A stretch of DNA of 64,000 bases, taken from Cymbomonas tetramitiformis (taxonomy: Eukaryota; Chlorophyta; Pyramimonadophyceae; Pyramimonadales; Pyramimonadaceae). Below are positions 21,191 to 28,894 of the stretch, piece by piece (within the stretch, counting starts at the first letter, position 1; every line of letters begins with the position of its first letter). Location of the stretch: assembly GCA_001247695.2 (NCBI GenBank), contig LGRX02025774.1, positions 1 through 64,000 of the forward strand. The letters run 5' to 3'. A program made the position numbers and the translations under genes. The notes beneath the pieces are model-generated. The model made no database searches. It was not told where the DNA came from and was given only the letters and a program-made list of their open reading frames with translations.

Positions 21191-21564
21191 TCCCACCTAT
21201 CGGGCTCTGTGTGGCCATTTGTGGCAGTCCCCCTTAGGGTTACGGTAGGGTTCATACCATTATTGCTGGGGTTGTCAGTTATGTGGTGTGAATAGTGGTT
21301 TAAGCTCGTGTTAATTTTGGTAGCTTCGTGGTAATAATTGGGGAAGTTATTGCTGAATATGGTATGGTCATCATGCCTGTGTTCGGAGGTAGGCAGAGGA
21401 GCACATTCATGGGCATGGGGGTCAACATAGTGGGACGTTGGGTCATTTGGAAGTTGGCCACAAGCTACGGGCAGTGCAGGAAGGCAGGCTACCAAGAAAT
21501 AGATGAATATTACAGTTAAGTATGTTCTACCTATGCTGGTGGTCACTGCAGGGTCTTCTACCAT
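20704..21564 (-). CDS. Small LINE ORF with hydrophobic N-terminus, function unknown
   Basis: A 286-codon frame between ORF1 and the protease frame. Near the N-terminus a run of about 23 apolar residues (LTVIFIYFLVACLPALPVACG) resembles a signal peptide or membrane anchor. The middle is His/Asn-rich, with several N-x-S/T sequons. The C-terminal half overlaps the duplicated segment. It could be a third LINE protein, or an incidental frame across a spacer; no family was recognised. Confidence 0.4.
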   Translation of the reverse strand: MVEDPAVTTSIGRTYLTVIFIYFLVACLPALPVACGQLPNDPTSHYVDPHAHECAPLPTSEHRHDDHTIFSNNFPNYYHEATKINTSLNHYSHHITDNPSNNGMNPTVTLRGTATNGHTEPDRWERMTKNFVGWLNRVRESAVRNVRTDHQPSTTSEFLKLLYVKTINFAKHSKPPRKFGTPTGRHTPWGARQGKDVKGVITGALGQCNAVTVNSTVTQAQWMQPKRVGQGRNKHPDQKLCRTHEDKLNEPPPCKPTGPRHNISTNPTETLPNNGAIDSTQASIII

Positions 21565-21716
21565 AATTCTACCTACTGGGAGTTTGTGGTCTTTTGTCCT
21601 GGCTAGAATTTTCTGGACAGTGCCGCCTGTGAAACATGCCCCCCCTTTGTATGTCAGTGATGTGTCAGTCTGTTCTGTAGCAGGAAAAGGTTTGTAAGTG
21701 GGGTTGGGCAGGCTGC

Positions 21717-23442
21717 TTACCGTTCTGGTGATCGGGCCCTCCTCCCTTTGAGGGGCTGCTCTGGCCTTCCTTTTCTTTGTCGGGCTTTCCGTCTCAACCT
21801 TCTCCTCACCAGCAGCTGTGCTTGCAGGTTCGTTTTTCCTTTTCGGGATGGCTTGGCTCCTGGTGGCCGGGCTCGTTTCGATCGGCTCCAGTTCAGTCTG
21901 GGGTGGCCCCCCCTCCTCCTGGGGGGGGGTGCTGTCTGGTGCCCCTCTCCGTCGTGCACCGAGTGCTGGCTCGTCAGTGCGTCCACCAGTGCTTTGATGG
22001 AGGTTGTGGTGTTTCGTGTTTCCCCGATGAGGGCCTTTGAGCTCTCCTTCTGGGCGGTGACCACCGAGCCCAGGACGATGAGTAGCTCACGGTGACGTTC
22101 GGAAGTCTTTGCGTCCTCTGCTATCTGGAGGTCTCGGAGTCTTTGGATGTTCGCGGGGAGCCCGTCGTTGAAGAGCTTTAGCTGATGCGTGAGGTCGATG
22201 AGAGTTTTGGTGACCTCGGGGGGGATCGTTCCCTGGTCAGCCTTACCTGCCGTTCTCCTAACTGCACTCTTGGCTGCCGCCTCCACTCGGTGGATGGCGG
22301 CGGCAGCCTGCTGCCCGGGGTCGCCTAGCTTCTCGTCCCCTACTTTCCTTCCCGGCGATTGGCGGGGGGCCCCTTTCATTTTCGCTGCTTCTGTCCCAGG
22401 TCCCTTCTGGCTCCACCTTCCCACCTCTAGCTCAACGGATGCGTACAGTTTCTTACCTTCTTTGTTTATCCCCGCCAGTACAGAGATGGTCTGTGTCCCT
22501 TGCTGCCCAGCCTCGTACAGAGCTTCGTACGCTGGCTGGGTTAGGACACAGTAGTGGTTGATTGTTCTGTTCCCGTTCCTCTTCCACTGGATGAGGGTCG
22601 CCGGGTTCCCCCAGCTGGATGGGGCCCACTGCCCCGTTCCAACGTGGAGGCGGAAGATGTCTTGTAGGGTCTCAAGCTTGTTGGTGGAGGCCGTCAGCTT
22701 TTGTACGTGCGCTGCGATGGCCTCCACCAGACTGGAGCGGTGTGAGGTGAATAGGACTTGTTTGCAGTCGATGACTACCACCCCGGTCCTGTTTGATTCT
22801 TCTGTTTGTTGTTTCGACGGGAGCCATACTGGGGTGGTGGGGACCCCGAAGTCATATGGACTTTGAAGGATGGCTTGTGCTGCCTCGGGGGAGACTGCCT
22901 CCAGCAGTAGAACCTCCCTCAGTCCCGAGTCCTTTTCCGATTCTTTTTTTGCACCTTTTTTGATCTTGTCTACAAGATGCCCGAGGGGATGACGGTCCTC
23001 CTCCTTAAACATAAACTGACCTGCAAGTGTGCAGGCCACGTCCCGGAGGCTGACTTCTTTTCCCAGGCCCTCCCCGTACACCAGGATGGTACGGTCCGCT
23101 GCTGGCCCTACAGTGGGGTTCCAGGGGGACCATACATATATACACGGTATGGCCTGCTGCTCCGGAGAGAAGGTTTGGTGCTGCTGGGGCCTGCAACGCA
23201 TGGGCAGCCTAAATATTGGGTTGTGTAGGACGAGTAGCGCGATTTTCCTGGTTTTGAAAGCCAGGTCTATCTGCGCTACTCGACCTCGCTCGTCGAGCCA
23301 GATGTGGGTGTGTTCGTGGTTGAAAACCCTGGTATAGGGATCTTCAGTGCTGAGCCTGATTGCCGCGTCCAGGTATCGCAGGTACTGGATGGCCGATTCC
23401 ACCGTTTCAGCCAGGTCTGTTATTTTGAGCTGGGGCCTGCCT
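21717..23442 (-). CDS. LINE ORF1 protein, possibly 5'-truncated
   Basis: Open without interruption from the U6 boundary; the first listed start (GTG at 23402) is arbitrary because the frame is open further upstream into U6. The protein has an acidic/aliphatic N-terminal half, a Gln/Ala-rich helical segment (residues about 370-480) and a strongly basic Arg/Lys-rich tail, consistent with a nucleic-acid-binding ORF1p. No RRM or CCHC knuckle was recognised. The missing start fits a LINE cut at its 5' end when it became joined to U6. Confidence 0.6.
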
Positions 23443-23493
23443 AAAAACTTGGACCATTTCTCGATTTGTGCGTGTCATCCTTGCGCAGGGGCC

Positions 23494-23525
<32 letters not shown>

Positions 23526-23545
23526 ACAGATGTTCACGAATGAAC
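23443..23545 (-). ncRNA. U6: U6 spliceosomal snRNA, full length
   Basis: Read on the minus strand from 23545, it opens with a perfect 5' stem-loop GTTCA-TTCG-TGAAC. It continues through the invariant ACAGAGA box (ATACAGAGAAGATTAGC), the AGCATGGCCCC and GCGCAAGGATGACACGCA catalytic segments, and the plant-type 3' segment AAATCGAGAAATGGTCC. It ends AAGTTTTT, whose T5 (23443-23447) would be a Pol III terminator or the copied oligo-U tail. The length of 103 nt is normal. The 5' stem differs from the usual CCC/GGG stem but is fully paired, so it descends from a functional gene. No TATA box is seen 25-30 bp upstream, and the flank is an open coding frame. A retrotransposed copy fused to the LINE is therefore more likely than a native locus. 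Confidence 0.93.
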
Positions 23546-24008
23546 ATGCAACCTGCCGACTCCGACTGCGAGTGGCAAGATCCATCTCCATATCAGTATC
23601 ATCGCTGTCGCCTTCGGAGGCGGGTGAAGTTCTGCGCGCCCTGTTTTGCCTTTGTGCGCCTGAAAACCTCTTGCGAGCAGCAGGTGGAGCTCCTCTCCGA
23701 CTCCTCTTTCCATTTGCTTCACGCACACCTGCCTCTGCACGAACTGCGGGAGCTTCTTCAGCAGCTTCTTCTGCCTCTGCACGAACTGCGGGAGCTTCTT
23801 CACCAGCATCTTCTGCCTTCAAAAGCTGGATCAGGCGTTCCAACTTCTTGGTCTTGGTCGTAAGACCCCGCAGTTCAGCATTCCGCTCAGATAACACTCG
23901 GTGTAAGTGTTTATCCTCGTACCTGCGTAAGCGAACCCTAGTTTCAAACTTCTCTATACACTTCGTATTATCTTCGCATACTCTTACACCGCAATGACGG
24001 ACTCTCAC
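23546..24008 (-). pseudogene. Coiled-coil ORF interrupted by the U6-LINE unit
   Basis: The open frame encodes a Leu/Arg/Glu heptad-like region (HRVLSERNAELRGL...LERLIQLL), a twofold EEAPAVRAEAG-type repeat, then a basic/acidic tail (SDDTDMEMDL). Its last five residues and stop come from the U6 sequence, so the native C-terminus is lost. No ATG precedes the coiled coil; GTG at 24008 overlaps the start of the divergent RING gene, so the N-terminus may lie in another exon. Function not recognised. Confidence 0.4.
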
Positions 24009-24465
24009 GACGACGAGGCTAGAATCTTAAGGGAAGTTTTCCCCTGGATGAGTGAGGGGTTTTTTTAGCGAAAATCAAGAACAAGGAACGACCTCTTCTA
24101 CCGTCGTTCCGAACACACCAGGAAAAACGGACTCGGACGACGAGGTTACAATCTTGCGGGAGGTCTTTCCTTGGTTGCAAAGCTCCACAACAGCGACACC
24201 TGAAAACGAAGCGACGACTTCTTCTACCGGGAATCAAAGGACTCCCGCAACACAGGAGCAAGCCGCCACCACCACCAACTCGGAAAGAGAGGAAGGAAAC
24301 AAGTGCGTCGTCTGCTTAGAAATAGTTTTCCCTGCGGAAACGTGGGTTTCAGGGTTAGGATGTGACTGCAAAAACGTGCTGTACCATCACCCTTGTTTCC
24401 AGGCCTACTTGGCAAGTTGTACGGATATTGCAAAATGCCCTTGTTGTAGGAAGATCTGGAGCTAG
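23994..24465 (+). CDS. Small RING-type zinc-finger protein, frameshifted
   Basis: The best start is ATG 23994, giving MTDSHDDEARILREVFPWM; the motif DDE..ILREVFPW recurs about 50 residues later. A T7 run at 24060-24066 throws the frame into a TAG, and six Ts would restore a continuous protein of about 156 residues. The C-terminus is a RING-like domain: CVVC, GCDC, HHPC, then CPCC. This suggests ubiquitin-ligase or DNA-binding roles. It lies divergent to the coiled-coil ORF and convergent with the transposase-like gene, and may belong to the same mobile unit. Confidence 0.65.
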
Positions 24466-24572
24466 AAAAAGAAACCTACCTGACTTTGCTTAGACACTTG
24501 AACGACAACAATGACAAAATAAAATATAAATAAGGTATAAATAAGATCGCACTAGGCTGGTAAACAGTCGTC

Positions 24573-26780
24573 TTACCTTCTGGAAATCAGCTCAGTACAA
24601 TACTTGGCCTCGCGCATAAAAGCCACAACCTCCTTGATGTCAATATTTTTCAGGACTTCTTTCTCCACCGCTTGTTTCTTATGCGTCACGCCGTCGAAAC
24701 ATACATTGAACTGCTCCGCCTTAGCATACCGCGTCTTCAAGAGCCCATCGCATTTGACTGTAGATGTACGGGTATGCGCACGTGTCAGCAGCAGTGAAAG
24801 GTCCCACTTCGGAGGTAATTGCTCGGGATGTCGCTCTCGCACGGCCTCCACCTTCAAAGGCAAGGGGAAGGTTGCTTTCAATTCCTCGTGTCGTTGCTGG
24901 CTCACCAGATCTGGCGTTGCGGCTCGGAGTCCCAATAGACAGCTCCGCGTTGTTTGCTCCATGTCCAATACCTTGTTTCCCTTCCCCTTGCGCTTCCATT
25001 CCGGGTTGTCCATATAGCCCGGGGCGGAGTCGACGTCGGGATAACTGGTACAAATAATCAGCCCAAGGTTCGGGTCCTCGTCCACGCCACTTGGTAGCCA
25101 TTCCTTGAACCTGTCACCAAACTTGTACTTCGCTCGAACGTGCTCGTCCGGAGCGACGTACATGCACCAAGTATGCACCTTGCGGTCTCGTCCAGCGTGG
25201 CCACCAAACTCTTCGTTCAAGTGCGGGTCGATCCACGATTTGAAGTCCAAGTTGCAGCCGATGATGTAGGTGTACTTGTTGATGGTTGTTATCGTCCAGG
25301 CAAAGAGAAAGGCTATCCATTGTTGCAAAGATATAAACCAGTGGCCAAGTTTATCCGCGGTCTTACCCCACAACTGCATCTTCAGCAACCCGAAGAAGCC
25401 ATCGACGTCGTTGTGGGAGTGGCCTACGGGCAGACGGTGTAGGTAGATCTCTTTGTACAGCCCGTGGTGAACCAGGATGCAGAAGAAGGCGAAAACATGC
25501 CGGTTCCAGTTTTCCGACCCTCCGTCCATTTGCACGTGGCATGTTTGCCGAAAGTGCCGCTTCGTGTTCTCCACCACATACCGTAGCAGAATATTGAGCG
25601 TCGTGAGGCACATGTTCACGTCTTTGCCAGGAACCCATGGCATAAGTAAACACATGCACAACACGACGCCGTGCATCACGACTGCTTGCAGATGAAGGTG
25701 GAAGAAACTTCCAGCTTTGTCGCTCATCGCCTTGACCTTCACGGGGAAGTGCGGACAAACGGTGTTGTTGTTTGCCGCCCCGTCGAAACAATACGAGTCA
25801 CTGATGCCGAACTGGTTGGAACTATCAGCACGGGTGTTATTGTACTGAGCTCTCTCATTTCGATAATCACTCCGGTGCGCGTCGTTAAGCGTCTTCCAGT
25901 CCTCCAGGTCCTCCATGTCCTTTACAGCACGGCGCTGCTTCGTCAAGATTTCGCATGTCGTGCACTTACCTGCACAATCCTTCCGCTTGCGCATGGTAAT
26001 ATGCTTCGCGCGGAGGTACTCGCGCAGATACTTGCGAAACTGCGTGACTTGAACCTGATAAACGCCGCGACGCATAAGCTTGTATGCGGCATAACAATCG
26101 GCTGGTCGGATCGGACTCATTTGGAGTTTGCCGTTTTGAGGTTGTGGCTCCGCCAACGGCAAAATCTCGTGAGCAGCGTACTCCAAGAAATAAGTCCAGT
26201 TCAGGTTCGTCGGGTCGTTGTACAGCGTCGCATTCCTCCTGCTTGTGCTCTCCAGCATGCCGCCCCCACACACGTGCGCGTGCCACTTGAACCATGTGCT
26301 TTCGGGAATAAAGTGCAGTCGTCGAAACGCATCCTTGCAGACTTTCTTGCCCAGGAACGTCAGCGAGTCGAACATCTCTATTTCAAGCTTCTGCGATCCG
26401 GGCTTGAACCTACGCGCACGAGTAAGCTCCGCGATGATGTTCTCCTTGAACTGGCGACCGTTCAGCGTAGACTTCTCACGTAAGTACGCCTGCACGGGAC
26501 GATACTCGAATTGGGACAGACAGCGCCTCCCACACCTGCATTCGTTGGCGGGGTCCATCAGATCCCCGATCTTTGTCAAGCTTTCCGCAGTATTGTTGGG
26601 CCCATATCCCGACGTTTTGGATTCTGCTTCCGGTTCGGAACGCTTCGCCTTTCTTGGGTTGATGGTTTTCGTCTTGCCTAGAAAGTCTTCCACCGTTTCA
26701 TAGTAATAATCATCTGAACCAGAAGAATTAGACGAAGCGCTAAGCTCAGATTCGCCTTCAGAGCACGACGAGCATAACAT
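24573..26780 (-). CDS. DUF7869-like RNase H-fold (DDE-type) transposase
   Basis: The 735-residue frame starts at ATG 26780, preceded by a non-coding gap with palindromes. It has an acidic Ser-rich N-terminus, a Cys cluster (CRCGRRC) and a Cys-rich segment (DCAGKCTTC) before the catalytic core. Core carboxylates are seen in YCFDGAANN (about residue 330), VQMDGGSENWNR (about 410) and GHSHNDVDGFFG (about 450), spaced like a D-D-D/E RNase H fold. This pattern matches the widespread DUF7869-type proteins found in algal, oomycete and animal mobile DNA. It is one intact ORF, unlike most genes here. Transposition is inferred from the fold. Confidence 0.65.
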   Translation of the reverse strand: MLCSSCSEGESELSASSNSSGSDDYYYETVEDFLGKTKTINPRKAKRSEPEAESKTSGYGPNNTAESLTKIGDLMDPANECRCGRRCLSQFEYRPVQAYLREKSTLNGRQFKENIIAELTRARRFKPGSQKLEIEMFDSLTFLGKKVCKDAFRRLHFIPESTWFKWHAHVCGGGMLESTSRRNATLYNDPTNLNWTYFLEYAAHEILPLAEPQPQNGKLQMSPIRPADCYAAYKLMRRGVYQVQVTQFRKYLREYLRAKHITMRKRKDCAGKCTTCEILTKQRRAVKDMEDLEDWKTLNDAHRSDYRNERAQYNNTRADSSNQFGISDSYCFDGAANNNTVCPHFPVKVKAMSDKAGSFFHLHLQAVVMHGVVLCMCLLMPWVPGKDVNMCLTTLNILLRYVVENTKRHFRQTCHVQMDGGSENWNRHVFAFFCILVHHGLYKEIYLHRLPVGHSHNDVDGFFGLLKMQLWGKTADKLGHWFISLQQWIAFLFAWTITTINKYTYIIGCNLDFKSWIDPHLNEEFGGHAGRDRKVHTWCMYVAPDEHVRAKYKFGDRFKEWLPSGVDEDPNLGLIICTSYPDVDSAPGYMDNPEWKRKGKGNKVLDMEQTTRSCLLGLRAATPDLVSQQRHEELKATFPLPLKVEAVRERHPEQLPPKWDLSLLLTRAHTRTSTVKCDGLLKTRYAKAEQFNVCFDGVTHKKQAVEKEVLKNIDIKEVVAFMREAKYCTELISRR

Positions 26781-26921
26781 ATTTCCTTCCTTCCCGCTTT
26801 AGCGACTTGGCGCTTTCTCAAATGTTTAAGCTTCAAAGTTTCAAAACTATTGACCGGCGCGACGTTCCAGGCTTTCGAGCGAGCGTTTCGAGCTTTTGAT
26901 TGCCTTTCAATCGTCACATGT

Positions 26922-26961
26922 AGTCAGATCGCACTAGTCACATCACTAGTGCGATCTGACT
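26922..26961. repeat. Perfect 17-bp inverted repeat
   Basis: AGTCAGATCGCACTAGT at 26922-26938 pairs perfectly with 26945-26961 around a 6-base loop. It lies between the divergent transposase-like and dioxygenase-like genes. Confidence 0.9.
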
Positions 26962-26962
26962 T

Positions 26963-26986
26963 CGCACTAGTCGCGCGACTAGTGCG
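26963..26986. repeat. Perfect 24-bp palindrome and related motifs
   Basis: The segment 26963-26986 is its own reverse complement, centred on GCGC, with arms CGCACTAGTCGC. Degenerate ACTAGTGCG, GAGTAGTGCG and TACTAGCGCGG copies continue to about 27040. Repeated half-sites in a divergent intergenic region suggest transposase- or regulator-binding sites. Confidence 0.85.
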
Positions 26987-27142
26987 GACTAGTGGCGTGA
27001 GTAGTGCGTTAATAGTGTGGTACTAGCGCGGTACTCGCGATATGCTATCTTCAAGAATTGATTTTCACTATCGCAAGTATACTTTTCTGTGGACCCAACT
27101 TTTTATCTTCTTTCTTCTCACTTACCATACTACTACGTAATC

Positions 27143-28894
27143 ATGTCTGACGAAAAACTCTTTGGTGAAGGCTTCAAAGCGCAATCGGTGGAAGACCTTG
27201 ACAACAGCGGCACACGAGAGGTCCGAAACTGCGCCAAGATCCTTAAACGCTTGTTGACGGACAAGCAGCTGGAAACGATTTTCCCCATTTCGGGGAACAA
27301 AAGTCAACTGTCCGGGACGGGGTCGGAGGTGTTGCTCACTTACGATATCATTGAGAACTGTTTTAAACACTACACGCCGGACGACGAGGCGTGTTACCGC
27401 AACCTGGCGTCGTGGCAATTTTTGAAATCGGTGACGCAAACCCAGTTCGTGGATAAGCTGGAGGAGGCGGAGAAACGAGGCACAAAACCAGGATTGTTTG
27501 ATATTTTCAACAAGGGGGACGCGGCGGAGAAGAAGGAGGAGGCGAAGAAGGAGGGCGAAGGGGAGGATGAGGACGAGGATGAGGACGAGGTGGAGGACGA
27601 CCAAGAGGACGAAATTGAGATCCACTGCGCACAGCCCGCCGCAGAGGACCCAGAGAAGAAGTACACGACCTTCGCAACTAAGAACGGTTTTGAGGTGATG
27701 TACAAGCTGGACGAGGACGGGGTCCAGCAGCCCGCTGGACTCGAGAAATCGGACGAGGACAACGACCGGTTGGTTCTCTGGAACTACTCAGAGAACTTGC
27801 TGATGAAGGCGGTGCTCACATTGGTGCGAGTGGATCAGTATTTGCCGCATTCTCAAAAGCATCTGGTGCACGTCATTAAAAAGTTCCAAGTCCCCAAGCA
27901 ACCGGCGGAAGAGACCGTCGACTTTGATATGGAAAACTACCGCATCCTGAAGAGGGCGTTGGCGCCAGCAGCAGCCCTGCCAGAGCCAGCAGCAGAAGAA
28001 GAAGCAGAAGCAAACGCAGAAGCAGGAGCAGCAGCAGCAGCAGCCCCAGCAGCAAAAGCAAAACCAGAAGCAGCAGCAGCAGCAGAAGAAGAAGAAGAAG
28101 AAGAAGAAGAAGCAGAAGAAGCAGAAGCAAAAGCGGCGCGCGGCAATTTCCAGCCCCGGCGCGGCAAAACCAGAAACGCTGGCAGCCGAGCGCGAAGCAA
28201 AACGGAAAGCAACAACGAAGCGACGCGTGCGAAGAAGCAAAACGGCAGCCGTAGCCAGCAGCAGCCCAGCCAGCGAAGCAAAAGCGAAGCGGCAGCGGCG
28301 GCCCGGCGGCGATACTTTTACACAGAGGAGTCTGACAGCGAGACCGTCGGCCAGAACGTGCTGGGAGGAAAGGCGGTGGATGAGAAGGAAACGCCATCGC
28401 CAGGTGAGGACGACCTGTCCAATATCCGTGTGGTAATGCCCGAAGGATGGGAGAGGGACATGGAAACGGAAGGGTTTTGCGTGGCACGGGTTGAGGGCGT
28501 CGAAGTTTCCCCTCAGGAGCACGATGGTTGCGTGACCGGGGAGTGGTTGAATAACTTCGCCGACCTGAATTCAGAGGACCGGGATGCACGCTACGACAGT
28601 AGTAGGTGGATAGGAGACGTGGATCGGAGGTGTTTTCTGGGGAGGATGATTGCGGAGGTAGGGAGGCAAGTCATTGCAAACCCAGGGTGGAAGCGCACCA
28701 CCGTGCGACCGGACGTACTTCGCAAGGGGAAAGGTGGGATGTCTGCGTTGCTGACGCTGCCCGGGGCTGATCTGCAGAGCCCGCATTTAGACGGCACAGA
28801 ACTCTCCTTATTTTTTGCTTCACTCCAGGGTACCCAGTGGGGATATTTCCGGGTTCTCACATGCGGTGTGGTGCAAGGGAGTCCCTTTTTGTAG
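27143..28894 (+). CDS. Dioxygenase-like protein, N-terminal frame
   Basis: Start ATG 27143. The N-terminal domain (about residues 1-110) is unassigned. It is followed by Glu/Asp tracts, a conserved segment (YTTFATKNGFEVMYKLDEDG), and a long Ala/Glu/Lys low-complexity region that includes a GAA microsatellite (28083-28115). From about residue 430 a folded domain begins. It contains GGMSALLTLPGADLQSPHLDG, whose H548-x-D550 fits the Fe(II)-binding HxD motif of 2-oxoglutarate dioxygenases, and GTQWG follows. The frame then breaks; one extra G in the G4 run at 28839-28842 would continue it directly into IFPGSH of the next frame. An intron ending at the pyrimidine-rich CAG near 28828 is an alternative. 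Confidence 0.55.
   Translation: MSDEKLFGEGFKAQSVEDLDNSGTREVRNCAKILKRLLTDKQLETIFPISGNKSQLSGTGSEVLLTYDIIENCFKHYTPDDEACYRNLASWQFLKSVTQTQFVDKLEEAEKRGTKPGLFDIFNKGDAAEKKEEAKKEGEGEDEDEDEDEVEDDQEDEIEIHCAQPAAEDPEKKYTTFATKNGFEVMYKLDEDGVQQPAGLEKSDEDNDRLVLWNYSENLLMKAVLTLVRVDQYLPHSQKHLVHVIKKFQVPKQPAEETVDFDMENYRILKRALAPAAALPEPAAEEEAEANAEAGAAAAAAPAAKAKPEAAAAAEEEEEEEEEAEEAEAKAARGNFQPRRGKTRNAGSRARSKTESNNEATRAKKQNGSRSQQQPSQRSKSEAAAAARRRYFYTEESDSETVGQNVLGGKAVDEKETPSPGEDDLSNIRVVMPEGWERDMETEGFCVARVEGVEVSPQEHDGCVTGEWLNNFADLNSEDRDARYDSSRWIGDVDRRCFLGRMIAEVGRQVIANPGWKRTTVRPDVLRKGKGGMSALLTLPGADLQSPHLDGTELSLFFASLQGTQWGYFRVLTCGVVQGSPFL

Larger units (their letters stand above)
11451..23442 (-). mobile_element. Dualen/RandI-like non-LTR retrotransposon, 3'-truncated, fused to U6 at its 5' end
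   Basis: Reading the minus strand: ORF1 (23442-21717), a small ORF with a hydrophobic N-terminus, Ulp1-type cysteine protease, APE endonuclease, RT, a conserved middle domain, a PCIF1-like methyltransferase fold, RNase H, then the start of the zinc knuckle that precedes the RLE endonuclease. Carrying APE, a C48-type protease and an RLE-associated C-terminus together is the hallmark of the Dualen/RandI clade described in Chlamydomonas. The copy is dead: frame breaks near 18100, 16500 and 15800, and an in-frame TGA at 17607. The RLE itself is lost where the element abuts the LTR stub at 11450. Loss of the 3' end cannot come from target-primed integration, so a later rearrangement removed it. 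Confidence 0.85.
24545..26961. mobile_element. Candidate DNA transposon with inverted termini
   Basis: AGATCGCACTAG at 24544-24555 reappears inverted as CTAGTGCGATCT at 26947-26958, flanking the DDE-like gene. The 12-bp match is suggestive, but the right side is a cluster of palindromes containing the same motif several times. No target-site duplication could be identified, so the element boundaries are provisional. Confidence 0.35.

Noticed and set aside
20704..21564. Envelope glycoprotein in the LINE
   Set aside because: Only one hydrophobic stretch and scattered sequons; no second membrane anchor or cleavage site, and no relation to known env genes could be supported.
23443..23545. Native host U6 gene
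   Set aside because: No TATA or upstream element is visible, and the upstream flank is an open coding frame whose stop is provided by U6 itself. Retained only as an alternative.
27788..28589. Minus-strand Leu/Cys/Phe-rich frames
   Set aside because: Antisense of the GAA/GCA low-complexity part of the dioxygenase-like gene; no independent motif.
28800..28842. Spliced intron ending at CTCCAG before the second dioxygenase frame
   Set aside because: The upstream sequence codes well up to GTQWG, and a single extra G restores PGSH directly. No convincing donor was seen. A homopolymer defect is simpler.
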